DNA from: Actinostola sp. cb2023
Taxonomy: Eukaryota; Cnidaria; Anthozoa; Actiniaria; Actinostolidae
Assembly (NCBI GenBank): GCA_033675265.1
Contig: JAUJYZ010001036.1
Location: forward strand, 81,001-145,000
Length of the DNA: 64,000 nt
Reading direction: 5' to 3'
The notes beneath the pieces were generated by a model. It made no database searches, was not told the origin of the DNA, and saw only the letters and a list, made by a program, of their open reading frames with translations. Position 1 is the stretch's first letter. Each line of letters opens with the position of its first letter. Positions 14,501-28,100 of the stretch are shown here, piece by piece. The translations under genes and the position numbers were made by a program.

Positions 14501-17500
14501 ATGTATGAATTAATATTAATATTAATTAATATTTTTGCCCTTCTCCTACATGTGTATGTTTATCTCTTTATACCTATACTGTAACGTCATAATGTATACA
14601 TTTAGTAAGTAAACGTAAGTAAATGTAAGTAAATTTCTTATATGGAGTCAATTATTAAAAACATTTGTGTACATACTGTTTTTAAAATTGTGTCAAGAAT
14701 ACGTGACAACGATATTTATTGTCCTGTTCTTACTGTAGTTGTCTGCATTGGATGATGGCTATGGCGAACAGCTTCATAACACTAAACCAGAGCTACTGTG
14801 TCGGCCAGACCCTAGAAACATCACAGGTACATTATCCGCAATACACAATCATTTAAAATAAGGAATTATTTGTTGATCTTGTCGTTAATGAAAATGAAGA
14901 CTATAACACTGTATGATGTATGATGATTATGGCAATTTGTTGTAGTTTCCAGTAGGCATGACAATGTGTACAAGGTACATTCCACCGTTGCGGACATTAC
15001 ATTCATAGGCATTTAACAACATTGTGAATGCTGCCCTGCCCTAGTTATACACAACTCTGCTGATTGGTGTATACATGGCATACATGGGGTTGCCTCTTTA
15101 CTTTGGCATAAAAAAAGCAAAGATATTCCTTCTGAGCTATCTGATATTAATTTTTAAAGCTCAGTTGCGGACATTACAGCAAAAACAACCAAACGTTTGA
15201 GCCACCTTTTTAAAATCTCAATTCCTGTGAATTGTGAGCAATTTCAGGGAAACAAATGGATTTTCTAAACTTGTTAGGGACCAAAGTTTCTTAATAATGT
15301 GAAAAATTCATACAAAGCTCATTAATTCGGCTTAAATCGGCTTCAGCAATGTGTTGCGGACATGAAAACTGTTGCGGACATTACACTGTGAAAATGTGTT
15401 ATAGAATTGGGTGGTGTTTTACAGCTTGGTATTGCAGTGGAACTATAATTCTATTTGTTTTGTGTTAAATCAAGGAATATCAATGCACAAATCCCACATG
15501 AAAAACAAAATTGACTGGATGCAGTAATTAAGAGAGGACGTCAGTAAGGATCGAGACTATTTCGTCAACTCAAAAAAAATCAAATTTAATTTTCTTTCGC
15601 CATATCATTCCTTTCGATGACCTCTTTTAGGGAAAAATACTAAAAAGTTCCAGCGATTTTTATTTTAGGAGAAATTTGCAGTTTTTAAAAACCCATCTGT
15701 CGACTGAAAATTTCCGGCTAAATTATAAGGCAACTTTGAACAGTCTGTGTGTGTTCACCTCTAGCACTACAACAATGACATTCAGTACACTTAATAAACG
15801 TTTCTTGTTCTTTTCCACTGTAGAATTTATTTTTCTGTAACTTCTGTAGTTATTTTTCAAATTTGATTTTAAAAAGGGATACTGAGCGCCATGAACGGAA
15901 CGTTGAAATTTAGGCAATGTTTGAGGTACGAAAAAGGAATCTGGTACATAAAATTTTGAAGAAACAGTATGTAACGTCCGCAACGTAATGTCCGCAACAA
16001 ACTTTACCCTAATTTTCCCAGCCATAGGAATGGTCTATAAGAAAGTTTGGTACCCTAAAATATAACTCTTAACAAACTAAAAGAGCAGCATGAATTTCAC
16101 ATGAAATTGGTAGAGGGTTACCTTGGAAATTAATATAGAATGACTGTTTGTTGTGGACATTACATAATGTCCGCAACACAAATTTGATTGCTTCTAAGTC
16201 TGTTGGATACAGACGAAAATTTGTTTTTTTATTAAAGGTTGGACATTAGGCTTTTCATATACCATTGATAAGATTATGATCTATAGTTTTAGCCTTTATA
16301 ACAACTCTCATGTGGAATGTACCACAATGAGTATGAGCAGTGCGCTACATGTAGATACTTGCTTACACTTCATGATGATGGTGATGATTGTGATGATGAT
16401 AAGCATGATTCTGGTGGTGGTGGTGGTGATGATGATGGTGAAGATGGCGGTGATGGTGGTGATGATTGTGAATATGATGATGATAAGCATGATGTTGGTG
16501 GTGGTGAAAATGATAGTGATAATGGTGCTGGTGATAATGATGGTGGTGGTGGTGAAGCTAATTAAAAGATGATAGTAATATAATATTGAAATAAAGATTG
16601 TTGGTGATGATGTGTTCTGCTAATTGTTTCCCACCAGTGGTCTTCTGTCCTGTAATGAGTTTTGTAAATGAAGTAGAGAATGTCATAAGCATGCAGGAAG
16701 GGTAAGTCATCGATCAGCACAAAAAATGTAACAAATAGAGTGGTTCGTTCTTCCAGGTTTTTTTATTTTTGATAATGCTGAGCTTTCGCACTACTAGTAA
16801 GTGCATCTTCAGGGCTCAGTAAAGTAGAACGGAAACAATTCAAATATAAACTATAAACTATAGACTACTTGTAAGGAGCATTGAGATCCATATGGAATGC
16901 GCTTTTCGAAGAATTAAATTATTATTAATAATTATTAAATTATTATGCGCGTGCAAATAAATGTGATAGTAGGAATATGGACCAATGAGAGTTGTTCAAT
17001 AACTGTTAAGTTTCTCTGAGAAACCTGCAACTGCTATATAGTGTATCAAGCAACCAGCACTCCTACAGTGCATGTACATGTGTCTCCTTAAACACAAAGC
17101 AGCCATGTCAATACATACTGTAAAACTGTTTGCATGCTTACACATGGCACAATTGTGAAGCATGGGTAGCCGAGTGGTGAGACTACTGTGGTGCCTGGTT
17201 CAACTCCTGGACCGGGCACTTGTGTGAGTTGAGTTTGACAGTTTGTACTCTCCCTTCGTTTTCTGCATGTACTCTGGATTTTCCTCCCACAATAAAAACA
17301 AACTAGTGAGACAGGGCTGTAGCCGCCAGTACGGTTGGTCTGGTTTCAACCACACTATTTTTCGAATCAAACAGTTTCAATTTATTTACATTTTTAATTA
17401 TTTGGATATTTTTTATGAAAAACAAAGTTTGAAAACCGGACCACTCAAAAACTAACCGGACCACTCAAAAACTGGTGGCTACAGCCCTGTGAGATGAGTG

Positions 17501-19071
17501 TTGGGTGTACAGAATATAGAATGTGTACTATGAAGTGAGTGTGAGAGTCGTGTCCACAATTAGCAGTATTGCTAAATACATTAACACGTTAAAAAAAAAA
17601 AACCTGTACAATCAATTGCGACAGTGTACCTATTGTGACATTAAATAAATTATGTTGCAATTTACTGACAGTTAATTGAGTTTCTTTCTACTGTTTAACT
17701 GCAGCATGAGTTGCACATTGTATGGCTTCATAACCGACTATGTCAAGGAGATTTTTGTGGACAAGATCAAGTTTGAAATCACCGAGAAACTAGAAACTGT
17801 GTCATATTCTGTTTCCAAAGGTATTGTACAATAGCTCGGACACTCGAACCGTGAATACTTGAAAGTTTTTTTCAAACTTTTTTTTTTTAACTTTCTATTG
17901 CCTCATAGCCTTTCAAATGGAGCATTGAGTTTAAATACACTTAGTGATCAAAATAAATCATTTTTCTGATCAATTTGCTCAATCGATAATTTATCTTTAT
18001 GTGTTAGAAAAAACCTAAGTGTTCACGGTTCGAGTGGCTCACACTGTAATCAGACAAAAGGAACTGCAATAGGCCATATGCACTTACGGGTCACCCTCTC
18101 AAATCAAACAGCAGTGTCAAAAAGAGCAGCTCGATATAAGTAAGAAAGCGAAATGTCAGGTAATAATATTACTAAACACAGGAGAAATGACATGAAATAT
18201 AAAATCGAGTGTTTTCTAAGAACTTGTATAGAAAATGCATTGGATGCCATCCACATTTTCCCATACGAATCTTAATAAAATTTGCAAATTTATATTTCAT
18301 GTCATTTCTGCTGTGGCAAACATTATGGGCTGAGATTTTGCATTCTTATGTACATGTACATGTACTAATTTCGAGCTGCTCATTTCACTTCTGGGGTTCA
18401 TTTTGACACTGCTGTTTGAGAGGGTTAGTGCATATAACATGGCCTATTGTCACCCAAACTGACTTTGGTTAATACAGTAGCTAGGATTCTAGCTAAAGAA
18501 AAAGTCCAGCCAATTTACTATTTGACTGACGTCTTAGCAACAACTTGCTTGATGACATACATGTAGCAATAATACTGTGAGATTAAAAAAGGTGTATTCT
18601 ATTTACTAAATGCATTGCTTTCAAACAATGATAACAGCGTGGCTTGGATGATACGTAAATGGTGGTCCCTGTGTTTCCACACGTCTACACTCATTGACCT
18701 AGAGGGATGTAAAAGAACCACTGAGGATGTACCCTCAGTGACGTGACTGGATAAAAAAACGTCTAACTAACTTCTCTGACTCATGATTATTGTAAGCCAC
18801 GTGGCTGCAAATTCTGCCTTTATAATTATAGTGGTTCGACAAAAACACTTGATTGTAAAGCACATAGAGCATCATGTACATTGTACATGTGCTATATAAA
18901 TGTATTGTATTCTGTTGTCCAGGTTTAGATGCTTTTAAACACCTTGCTGATGCTAACACACTCAAGACATTAGGTGCATCTAGACCTTTATTACAGGTAA
19001 CTTTCTTTTCACTAGTTGCTTGCTTGCTTGCTTCCTTGCATGCATGCTTGCTTGCTTGCTTGCTTGCTACT

Positions 19072-19117
<46 letters not shown>

Positions 19118-22100
19118 CTTTGCTTGCTTCTATGCTTGCTTGCTTGCTTGCTTGCAGTTTCTTGGTTTTGTTTATGTTTACTTTCTGCCATACATGTACA
19201 TGTACATTGCTTTCTTGCTTCCTTCCTTGCGTCCTTACTGCCTTGCTTCCTTGCTTGCTGCATTGCTTTATTGCTTCCTTGTTTCCTTGCATGCTTCCTT
19301 GCATGCTTCCTTGCATGTTTCCTTGCTTGCTTCCTTGCTTCCTTGCTTGCTGCATTGCTTTATTGCTTCCTTGTTTCCTTGCATGCTTCCTTGCATGCTT
19401 CCTTGCATGCTTCCTTGCTTGCTTCCTTGCTTCCTTGCATTCTTTCTTGCATGCTTCCTTCCTTGCTTGCTTGCTCGCTTCCGGTTTCTTGGTTTTGTTT
19501 ATTTTCTGTCATACATGTACATTGCGTGCTTGCTTGCTTCCTTCCTTCCTTGTGTCCTTGCTGCCATGCTTCCTTGCCTGCTTGCCTGCTTGCCTGCTTG
19601 CTTGCTTGCTTGCAGTTTCTTGGTTTTGTTTATGTTTACTTTCTGCCATACATGTACATGTACATTGCTTGCTTGCTTGCCTCCTTCCTTGCATGCATGC
19701 ATGCATGCTTGCCTGCTTTCCTGCTTCCTTCCTTGCTTTCTTGCTTCCTTGCTTGCTTCCTTGCTTGCGTCCTTGCTGCCTTGCTTCCTTGCTTCCTTGC
19801 ATGCTTCCTTCCTTCCTTGCTTCCTTGCTTGCTGCATTGCTTTATTGCTTCCTTGTTTCCTTGCATGCTTCCTTGCATGCTTCCTTGCATGCTTCCTTGC
19901 ATGCTTCCTTGCTTTCTTGCATTCTTTCTTGCATGCTTCCTTCCTTCCTTGCTTGCTTGCTCGCTTCCGGTTTCTTGGTTTTGTTTATTTTCTGTCATAA
20001 TTGTACATTGCTTGCTTGCTTGCTTGCTTACATGCTTGCTTGCTTGCTTGCTTGCTTCCTTCCTTCCTTGTGTCCTTGCTGCCATGCTTCCTTGCTTCCT
20101 TGCTTGCTTCCTTGCTTGCCTGCTTGCCTGCTTGCCTGCTTGCCTGCTTGCCTGCTTGCCTGCTTGCCTGCTTGCCTGCTTGCCTGCTTGCCTGCTTGCC
20201 TGCTTGCCTGCTTGCCTGCTTGCCTGCTTGCCTGCTTGCCTGCTTGCCTGCTTGCTTCCTTGCTTCCTTCCTTGCTGGCTCACTTCCTTGGTTGGTGACA
20301 TACATGTAGATGGCATTTGCTTGTTTACTATTTGCTTGATTGCTTGTTGACAGACAAATTTACTAAAAGTCTTGTTATTCGCCTGCCCACTTGCCCGAAG
20401 ACTTACTAACCCAAGCATACATGTACAAAAATGTAGTTGTCAACATATTTCATATACATATTAAGTACTAATCAAGGTTAAGCCATATAAATGTACATGT
20501 ATAATGCTGGGTTAGCACAACCAGGCTTTGAAGACAACATTTTGTCTTTGTCTAGAATACTGTGACAGTGTACCAATTAATGCAAGATCTCAAGAATCTC
20601 ATGCATAATCTACCACAATATTCCAGTCAGTTTTTGGAGATGATTTGCAGAACTCTGGTCAACTATAAAGACAACTGCCATCTTGCCTATAAAGGTAATA
20701 ATTATGTACTGAGGTAGCATTCTTCTAAATTGGATATGTATATATACCACCTACTACTTCTCTGCGTGTATGAAGACTACATATGTAGGTCTGGACATCC
20801 TTTCAGTCCATAAACCTTTTTTGTTGTTCAAACTTTTAAACCTCATCGTGATAATAAATGATTGTAGTCTTCCATTCCATTGTTAGATCTATTGCGGTAT
20901 TCTGGTGATAGAGATAAACCAACCAAGATAATAAGTGGTACATGGGCCAAAGATGATGATATCAGCCGCCTTCTCAGGTATAGTAACTATCTTGCCTTAT
21001 TAATATTGCTTGTTTGTAGTCATAACTTGCATGGCTGTGTTTCTAGTCATAGGATCGATATAAATGTAGTAAGAGTGGGAAGTAGTTACAGTATGAAAAG
21101 TACATGTTCAGACATTTGTTTAGTTATTACACAGTTATTTACGGTACTTTCAGATCACTTCCTAATTGGACCAACCTTCAACAGCAACACCACAGACAAA
21201 GAAAAGTATGTCAGTTACACATGTAATTCAGTTTTACTACACAGTCACATTCTAACTTGCTTGTTTCATCCAACTAATTCTAGGAAGAAGAGGAAGATCT
21301 GGAGGCGATAAAAATCAGAAATGCTAGGGTACAATATGTCTATTATGTATCAACATGGCCGTGATATTGTCATCATCATTATCATCACCAACATCATCAT
21401 AATTATATTAACTATATTAAAGTTCTATATTAACTATTGGACCTTCAAAATAGCCATCTACAAGCTATCTAGACTGTGAACAGTCCATCCTTTTCCATCC
21501 AGAATCAGTTGCGCCGAGTTTTGGTAGACCCGAATGCGCAGAGAATGGGGACGAGTTTGAGGTGGGGAGAGGGGAGAGGAACACAAAATTCCCATTGGTG
21601 GAAATCTATCGATCACTCAACACCTGTTAATCACAGAGTCTAACACATTCCAGTGTCGTCAGTCGATATGGCGGTGGAATATTACTAGACAGGAAAGATG
21701 TCTTGGCTATTCTTCCTATGGGTTTCGTTTCGGCAAGAGCCTTTAATCTATCAGTTGTACGTAATGGCGAACAAATCTTAAAACTGGTTGACTTCTTTAT
21801 ATCTTTGTTGCATATATTTGGGACAAATGCAGAATGATAAACTATCTTTCTCTTCGATGTTCTATCCTAAGCTTTGAAGGTTTAAAGAAAGATGCTGCAG
21901 AGTTTTCAATGAACAGTAAATAAATTATTGTCCATCGACGTGCAGCTTTCCCCAAGGTCTCCGCAGTAGCTTTTGAATTAATTAGCATTTGCATACATGG
22001 CAAAAGTCACTCACAGAAGCTTGCTTTGGCTATCGACCTCTTTTCAACTTGGCATGCCACAGGCAGCAGGCTACCAAATAATTATGTAATAATAATATAA

Positions 22101-25100
22101 ACTGAGTTGTCTCTCACCACAGGAGTCTGATCTTCTAACCAGTAATCTGGGAGAACACATTTTGTCCAAACATGAGGTTCTTTTGGATGTCAGTGATCTT
22201 AAAACTCTAGCAAACCTGCAGGAAAGCATGGTAAGCAGTAGCAAGTACATTATGGCATGTTTGCTCAGGCGCAAACAAAATATATTGTAACCACTAGGGG
22301 TTGTAGTTTTGGTCTGTGCATTTCTATTTTAATGGGGAGCAAGGGTGGCCGAGTGGTGCTTGCCTCTCACCGCTGTGGTGCCTGGTTAAATTCTCGGACC
22401 GGGCGCTTCATGTGAGTGGAGTTTCTTAGTTCGTTTTATCCCTTGATTCAAGGGTTGTTCTCTGGGTACTCCGGTTTTCCTCCCTCAATAGAAACAAACA
22501 ATATTTCGATCTGAGCTGTGCTCCATGGTCAGACATGGGTTGTATCGTGGCACTGCATAGTGCACCTTTATATGCCTTCGACTCAACCACGTTGAGCTGC
22601 GTGCTTCCTTCGTAATTCAGCTACCGACTCCAAGGAAGGATGATTAGCCCCCAAAATTATTATTATTATTATTATTTTGTATATCAGTACCCCACTGGAC
22701 TCACTGCAATCACAGGTGTCTGCCTCTAAATATGCCGTATTTACACTTGAGCACTTTACCAAGGTTCAAATCAGAAAACTAAATAAAGGTAACTGCTCAA
22801 CAAACTATAGTTTTCTAATTTCTACCAAGGTTCGGTAAATCGTTTACTTCAGTAAACCACCAAGTGTAAACACGGATGACTTTTCACCATTTTGGAGTTG
22901 AGGCTAATGACTATTAGTGAGTTATGGCACACAGCAATTTATTAGGTTTCCCCATGTTTTACAGTAAATATACAGTATTTAATAAATTATGGCATTCCCT
23001 AAAATGGTCCCACAATTCCCTGCAGCAAGCATCTAATCCAAAATGGTGAATTCCATTTTGTTGTTCAGGAATGGTTAGGGAATCACATCCGTGTGTTTAG
23101 TACTGGTTTATCAGCACAATCAACAACCATTAGCGTGGTAACTGGTGAATCCCAGGAGAGAATCAAAGCTGTAAGTATATATAGTAGTTTGACTATTGTA
23201 ATTATATGTTGTACATAGAGTCGTTTTCTTATGAGTGGAATCGTACGACACGGAGTTACAGTTACGGTATGGAATCAAAGACATATTTGTATACAACCAA
23301 TCAGTGAGCACGCGGTACCTACCGTCACTGCACGGCACAAACCATACTGTAACTGCTTCCCACTCATATGAAAACCACTCATATTCATGTCAGTAATGCT
23401 GGACATTTTGTTGTATAAAAATTATGTTTATGCCAACCAATAAGTTAATATTAATTTGTTAATTTAAAAGTAAAATCAAAATACATGTAATTGAAGGGGT
23501 GCCCATGAAAACTGCGTATGTGACTATTTTGATTATTTTCAAAATGTTATGCAATTGCTTCAAAAATACACCTACTGGCTTCTAAATACTTATATACACA
23601 TGATTTGGTGTTTTTAGATCGATTACACTCGAATTTTGGGCACTACAGTATATTTAATTTCTGATTGAATTTATCAGGATTAGTTGGTGAAAATATGCAA
23701 ATTAAGAAACTTTTACGCGTCAGTGATCTGTGCGTGTTGTTCAACAATAACAAACCTTCAGATGTGAATGATTTCAACCTTTCACTTCCAGAGATTTTAG
23801 AAGTTTTTAGCGAATTTTGTTGCCATGGAAATCTTGACAGCTCGCGGGCTCAAACTATCAGGCGGTTAAGTTGTCTCGTGGCGTGGCTATCGGTTCTGGA
23901 AGTGCTTCGCAGAACTGGGCCACTTTGCCACAATTTAAAGTCTTTTATTGCCATGTTTTCACCACAGAAGCCCCCAGAACAGCATCATTAAGCTTGACTG
24001 GTGGTAGAGGCCATTCTCCTGGAAGAAATCAGGGGCGAGGTGCAATTTCACGATGAAACTGAATCTGCAAACACGGTGTCAGATTTTCAAAATGGCCGAT
24101 TCAGCCGAGTGAGAGTTGTTTAATATCTCTGGTCGTTCTGTGGTGAATTCGAGGACCTACCAAGGCAGTTTTGGCGACTTTCGACTAGTAAAGAATGCAA
24201 CCGGTGCATTAGTTTGCCTGTAGGCCCGGGTGATAAAAGACTTTATAAAATATCTCTAAAACACGGTACGGAATGTCGTTGACAAAAATGTTCATGATAT
24301 CCCAGAATGCAGTTCGGTCGTGCGTTGGAAAACAACAGGGATCCCAAAATAGTCGAATTGAAAATCCCCGAATATACCAAGAAGAGAGATGGAAGTTTGC
24401 CGAGCAAGTGGCGTTTTGTTTCACAATGATGTATTTTGGAAGAAAATCAAAGTCAAATGTCGCACATCGTCATGACGTCAAAAACGCGCATTTTTGATTT
24501 CTATGAAAAACGGCAAACTGCAAAACAAGCTCTTTTTCTAGTGTAATCGATCTAAAAATGACCAAATCATGTTTATATAGGTATCAATAAGCCAGCAGGT
24601 GTATTTTTGAAGCAATTGCATAACATTTTGAAAAACATGAAAATAGTCACATACGCAGTTTTCATGGGCACCCCTTCAATTATGTCTGACAATAATTATA
24701 GAATATCATGTATAAATCATGCAAATTAAATTAAAACCAATTTTTAAGTTAAATTTTTTTCATAAACTAAAAGGATAATCTTATGATAAAATATTTGATG
24801 TATGTTTAATTAAAGCATATTTGTTTGGTGGTAATATATTTAAAAGTATGTAAAAGTGTTGCTTGTCCACCGTTAATCCTGTCTTAATTTGAAACAACTT
24901 GTTTTTGTGTGACATTAAAACTAAGATAATCTCCAACACTAGTATAGTGCTAAATCAATGTTTCGTGCAGTTTAGCCTCCTTAGGGTTTTTAGGACTGCC
25001 CCTAAGCACACTTGCAGGCTATGTGCAGTTCTATTGATTAAACATATAAAATGTCATTTGTTTAAAACTGATTTTTAAATATATACACATGTACATTGTA

Positions 25101-28100
25101 GTTAAATCGCCATCAGGTGTATTGTGGTAATGGATACATGTTTGTACAGGGCAAAAACTGGGTAAGTAGATACTTCACCATGCAGACAGTATTGAAATAA
25201 AACATTGCTATTGCTTATTATCCATTTAAAACTTAACTCTTTATATAATAAGATTTAAAGCTTTCTAAATGTTGATACACTTCTACACATGTATTCCTTT
25301 CTTTTCCATTCCCTTCTCAATTTCCTCTCCTCCCCTCCTTTCTCTCCCCTTTCCTTCTTTATCTCGCTTCTACTTTCTCTCCCCTTTCCTTCTTTCTCTC
25401 CCCTTTACTTCTTTCTCTCCCCTTTACTTCTTTCTCTCCCCTTTCCTTCTTTCTCTCCCCTTTCCTTCTTTATCTCGCTTCTACTTTCTCTCCCCTTTCC
25501 TTCTTTCTCTCCCCTTTACTTCTTTCTCTCCCCTTTCCTTCTTTCTCTCCCCTTTCCTTCTTTCTCTCCCATTTCCTTCTTTCTCTCCCCTTTCCTTCTT
25601 TCTCTCCCCTTTCCTTCTTTCTCTCCCCTTTCCTTCTTTCTCTCCCCTTTCCTTCTTTCTCTCCCATTTCCTTCTTTCTCTCCCCTTTCCTTCTTTCTCT
25701 CCCCTTTCCTTCTTTCTCTCCCCTTTCCTTCTTTATCTCGCTTCTACTTTCTCTCCCCTTTCCTTCTTTCTCTCCCCTTTACTTCTTTCTCTCCCCTTTC
25801 CTTCTTTCTCTCCCCTTTCCTTCTTTCTCTCCCCTTTCCTTCTTTCTCTTCCTTTTCCTTCTTTCTCTCCCCTTTCCTTCTTTCTCTCCCCTTTCCTTCT
25901 TTCTCTCCCCTTTCCTTCTTTCTCTCCCCTTTCCTTCTTTCTCTCCACTTACCTTCTTTCTCTCCCCTTTCCTTCTTTCTCTCCACTGTCCTTCTTTCTC
26001 TCCCCTTTCCTTCTTTCTCTCCCCTTTCCTTCTTTCTCTCCCCTTTCCTTCTTTCTCTCCCATTTCCATCTTTCTCTCCCCTTTCCTTCTTTCTCTCCCC
26101 TTTCCTTCTTTCTCTCTCCTTTCCTTCTTTCTCTCTCCTTTCCATCTTTCTCTCCCATTTCCTTCTTTCTCTCCCCTTTTCTTATTTCTCTCTCCTTTCC
26201 CTTCTTTCTCTCCCATTTCCCTTCTTTCTCTCCCCTTTCCTTCTTTCTCTCCCCTTTCCTTCTTTCTCTCCCCTTTCCTTCTTTCTCTCCCCTTTCCTTC
26301 TTTGTCTCCCCTTTCCTTCTTTCTCTCCCCTTTCCTTCTTTCTCTCCCATTTCCTTCTTTCCCTCCCTTTTCCTTCTTTCTCTCCCTTTTCCTTCTTTCT
26401 CTCCTTTCTCGTTTACAATAAGCCACTTCACGCTGTCGTCCGCTATTTTGAATTGGGACAAACGCGGCAAAATTTATAGAAATCTGGATCACTTTGACTT
26501 GCCGTAACTCTGCTCGATTTCATTGGATTTTTAAAAACTTCCCATTTTAGAAAATATGACCTATGATATGACCTATGATATGATGGGTAGAGTGCAATTT
26601 AGAAAAGCTTGAAAACTAAATAACTAATTAGTACTAAATAGCACTAATTAAACAATAGAAAACAATAGAAATAGCACTATTTAGTACTATTTAAAGTTAG
26701 TACTATTTCATGCTTTTCTAAATTGCACTGTATTGGAAGGCTACAAATCGAGCATGTGAATATGCAAATTAGCTCGAAATTTTAAGATCCATTCGTGAAA
26801 AGAAGATTGACTCGTAAAAGGTAGTTAAAACAGATCCATTGGTCTTATTTTCAGTCTGACAACTGGTATGCATGCCTGCTGACTATTGAAGTTTAAATTT
26901 TGAAAATCCAACAAAATCGAGTAGAGTTACGGCAAGTCAAAGTGATCCAGATTTCTATAAATTTTGTCGTGTTTGTTCCAATTCAAAATGGCGGACGAAA
27001 GCGTGAAGTGGCTTATTGTTGTCTCTTATATAAACTGCAGGCTAGTGGTAAAACTGATTAAACAAACATACACTGGGCCATCTCCATAAATATAACCATG
27101 TTTTGGTCTAAAAATGAAATGTAATCTTGTGGTAAAATGTGTTTCATTTCCCAAACAAAACACCTTATTGTTTATTCATTTGTTACATTGTTAATATTAC
27201 AGCAAGAGATCCCTCCAGTGTCAGAGGAAACACTAAAGTAAGAAAACATTCATTAATTTCAAATGATCATGACATCAGATGGCAGATCAGTCTAAAACCC
27301 CATCCCTACCATTCCATGTAGAGTTGTACCTACATGTACTAGTCAGAGTAATAGCCATCCCTACCATTCCATGTACAGTAAAAACTGTTATACCTACTAG
27401 ACATACAGTTACATGTACTCTCAATCCATACCCCATCCCTACCATTCCATGTAGAGTTGTACCTATTAGAGTAATAGCCATCCCTACCATTCCATGTACA
27501 GTTATACCTACTAGACATACAGTTACTCTCAATCCGTACCCCATCCCTACCATTCCATGTAGAGTTGTACCTATTAGTCTAAGAGTAATAGCCATCCCTA
27601 CCATTCCATGTACAGTTATACCTACTAGACATACAGTTACTCTCAATCCGTACCCCATCCCTACCATTCCATGTATCTAGACATACATGTATGCTAAACA
27701 ACCCAAACAATTTCCAACAAAATTCCAAAATTACTGCGTATTACTGAACATGTACGTACTATAATTATGATATCATAACTCCTACTTGTATGTGTTTGAC
27801 GTTGCAAACCTGTCACATCTGGGTCTACACGCTGCTGCAGTACAGTTCATATAACGTTTATTTGTAAACCTTCTAGATTCACATACAGTGAAATAGTTGT
27901 TGTCTGCGTTTGTTGCAGCTCCTTACAAAGCCTCTCACAAGACTTCCAACGACTGGCTGAGACTTGCATACTTGTCCTCCATCTTGAAATAAGATGTCAC
28001 TGCTTCTTTTACCTCATGCCCGCCATCAGACAGGTGAGACAACATCAACAACAACAAACTACTGATAGATCAACTGATAGCCAATGCAACAAACTATCGA

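Noticed and set aside
16276..16572. Asp/Gly-rich and Met/Val-rich frames
   Set aside because: GAT/GGT simple repeat.
17163..17235. tRNA gene
   Set aside because: A and B boxes are present but no cloverleaf with a paired acceptor stem; the downstream tail is shared with other copies, so it is a SINE.
18874..20350. Very long open frames rich in Leu/Ala/Cys (+) and Lys/Gln/Ser (-)
   Set aside because: They arise from a stop-free CTTG/CTTC repeat and are open in several frames and on both strands; they overlap an EXOC4 intron.
22338..22410. tRNA gene
   Set aside because: Same reason: SINE head with a shared body and an (ATT)n tail.
25269..26507. Frames of about 400 residues rich in Ser/Phe/Leu/Pro, and Glu/Lys/Arg on the other strand
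   Set aside because: Polypyrimidine minisatellite without stop codons; no non-repeat protein sequence.
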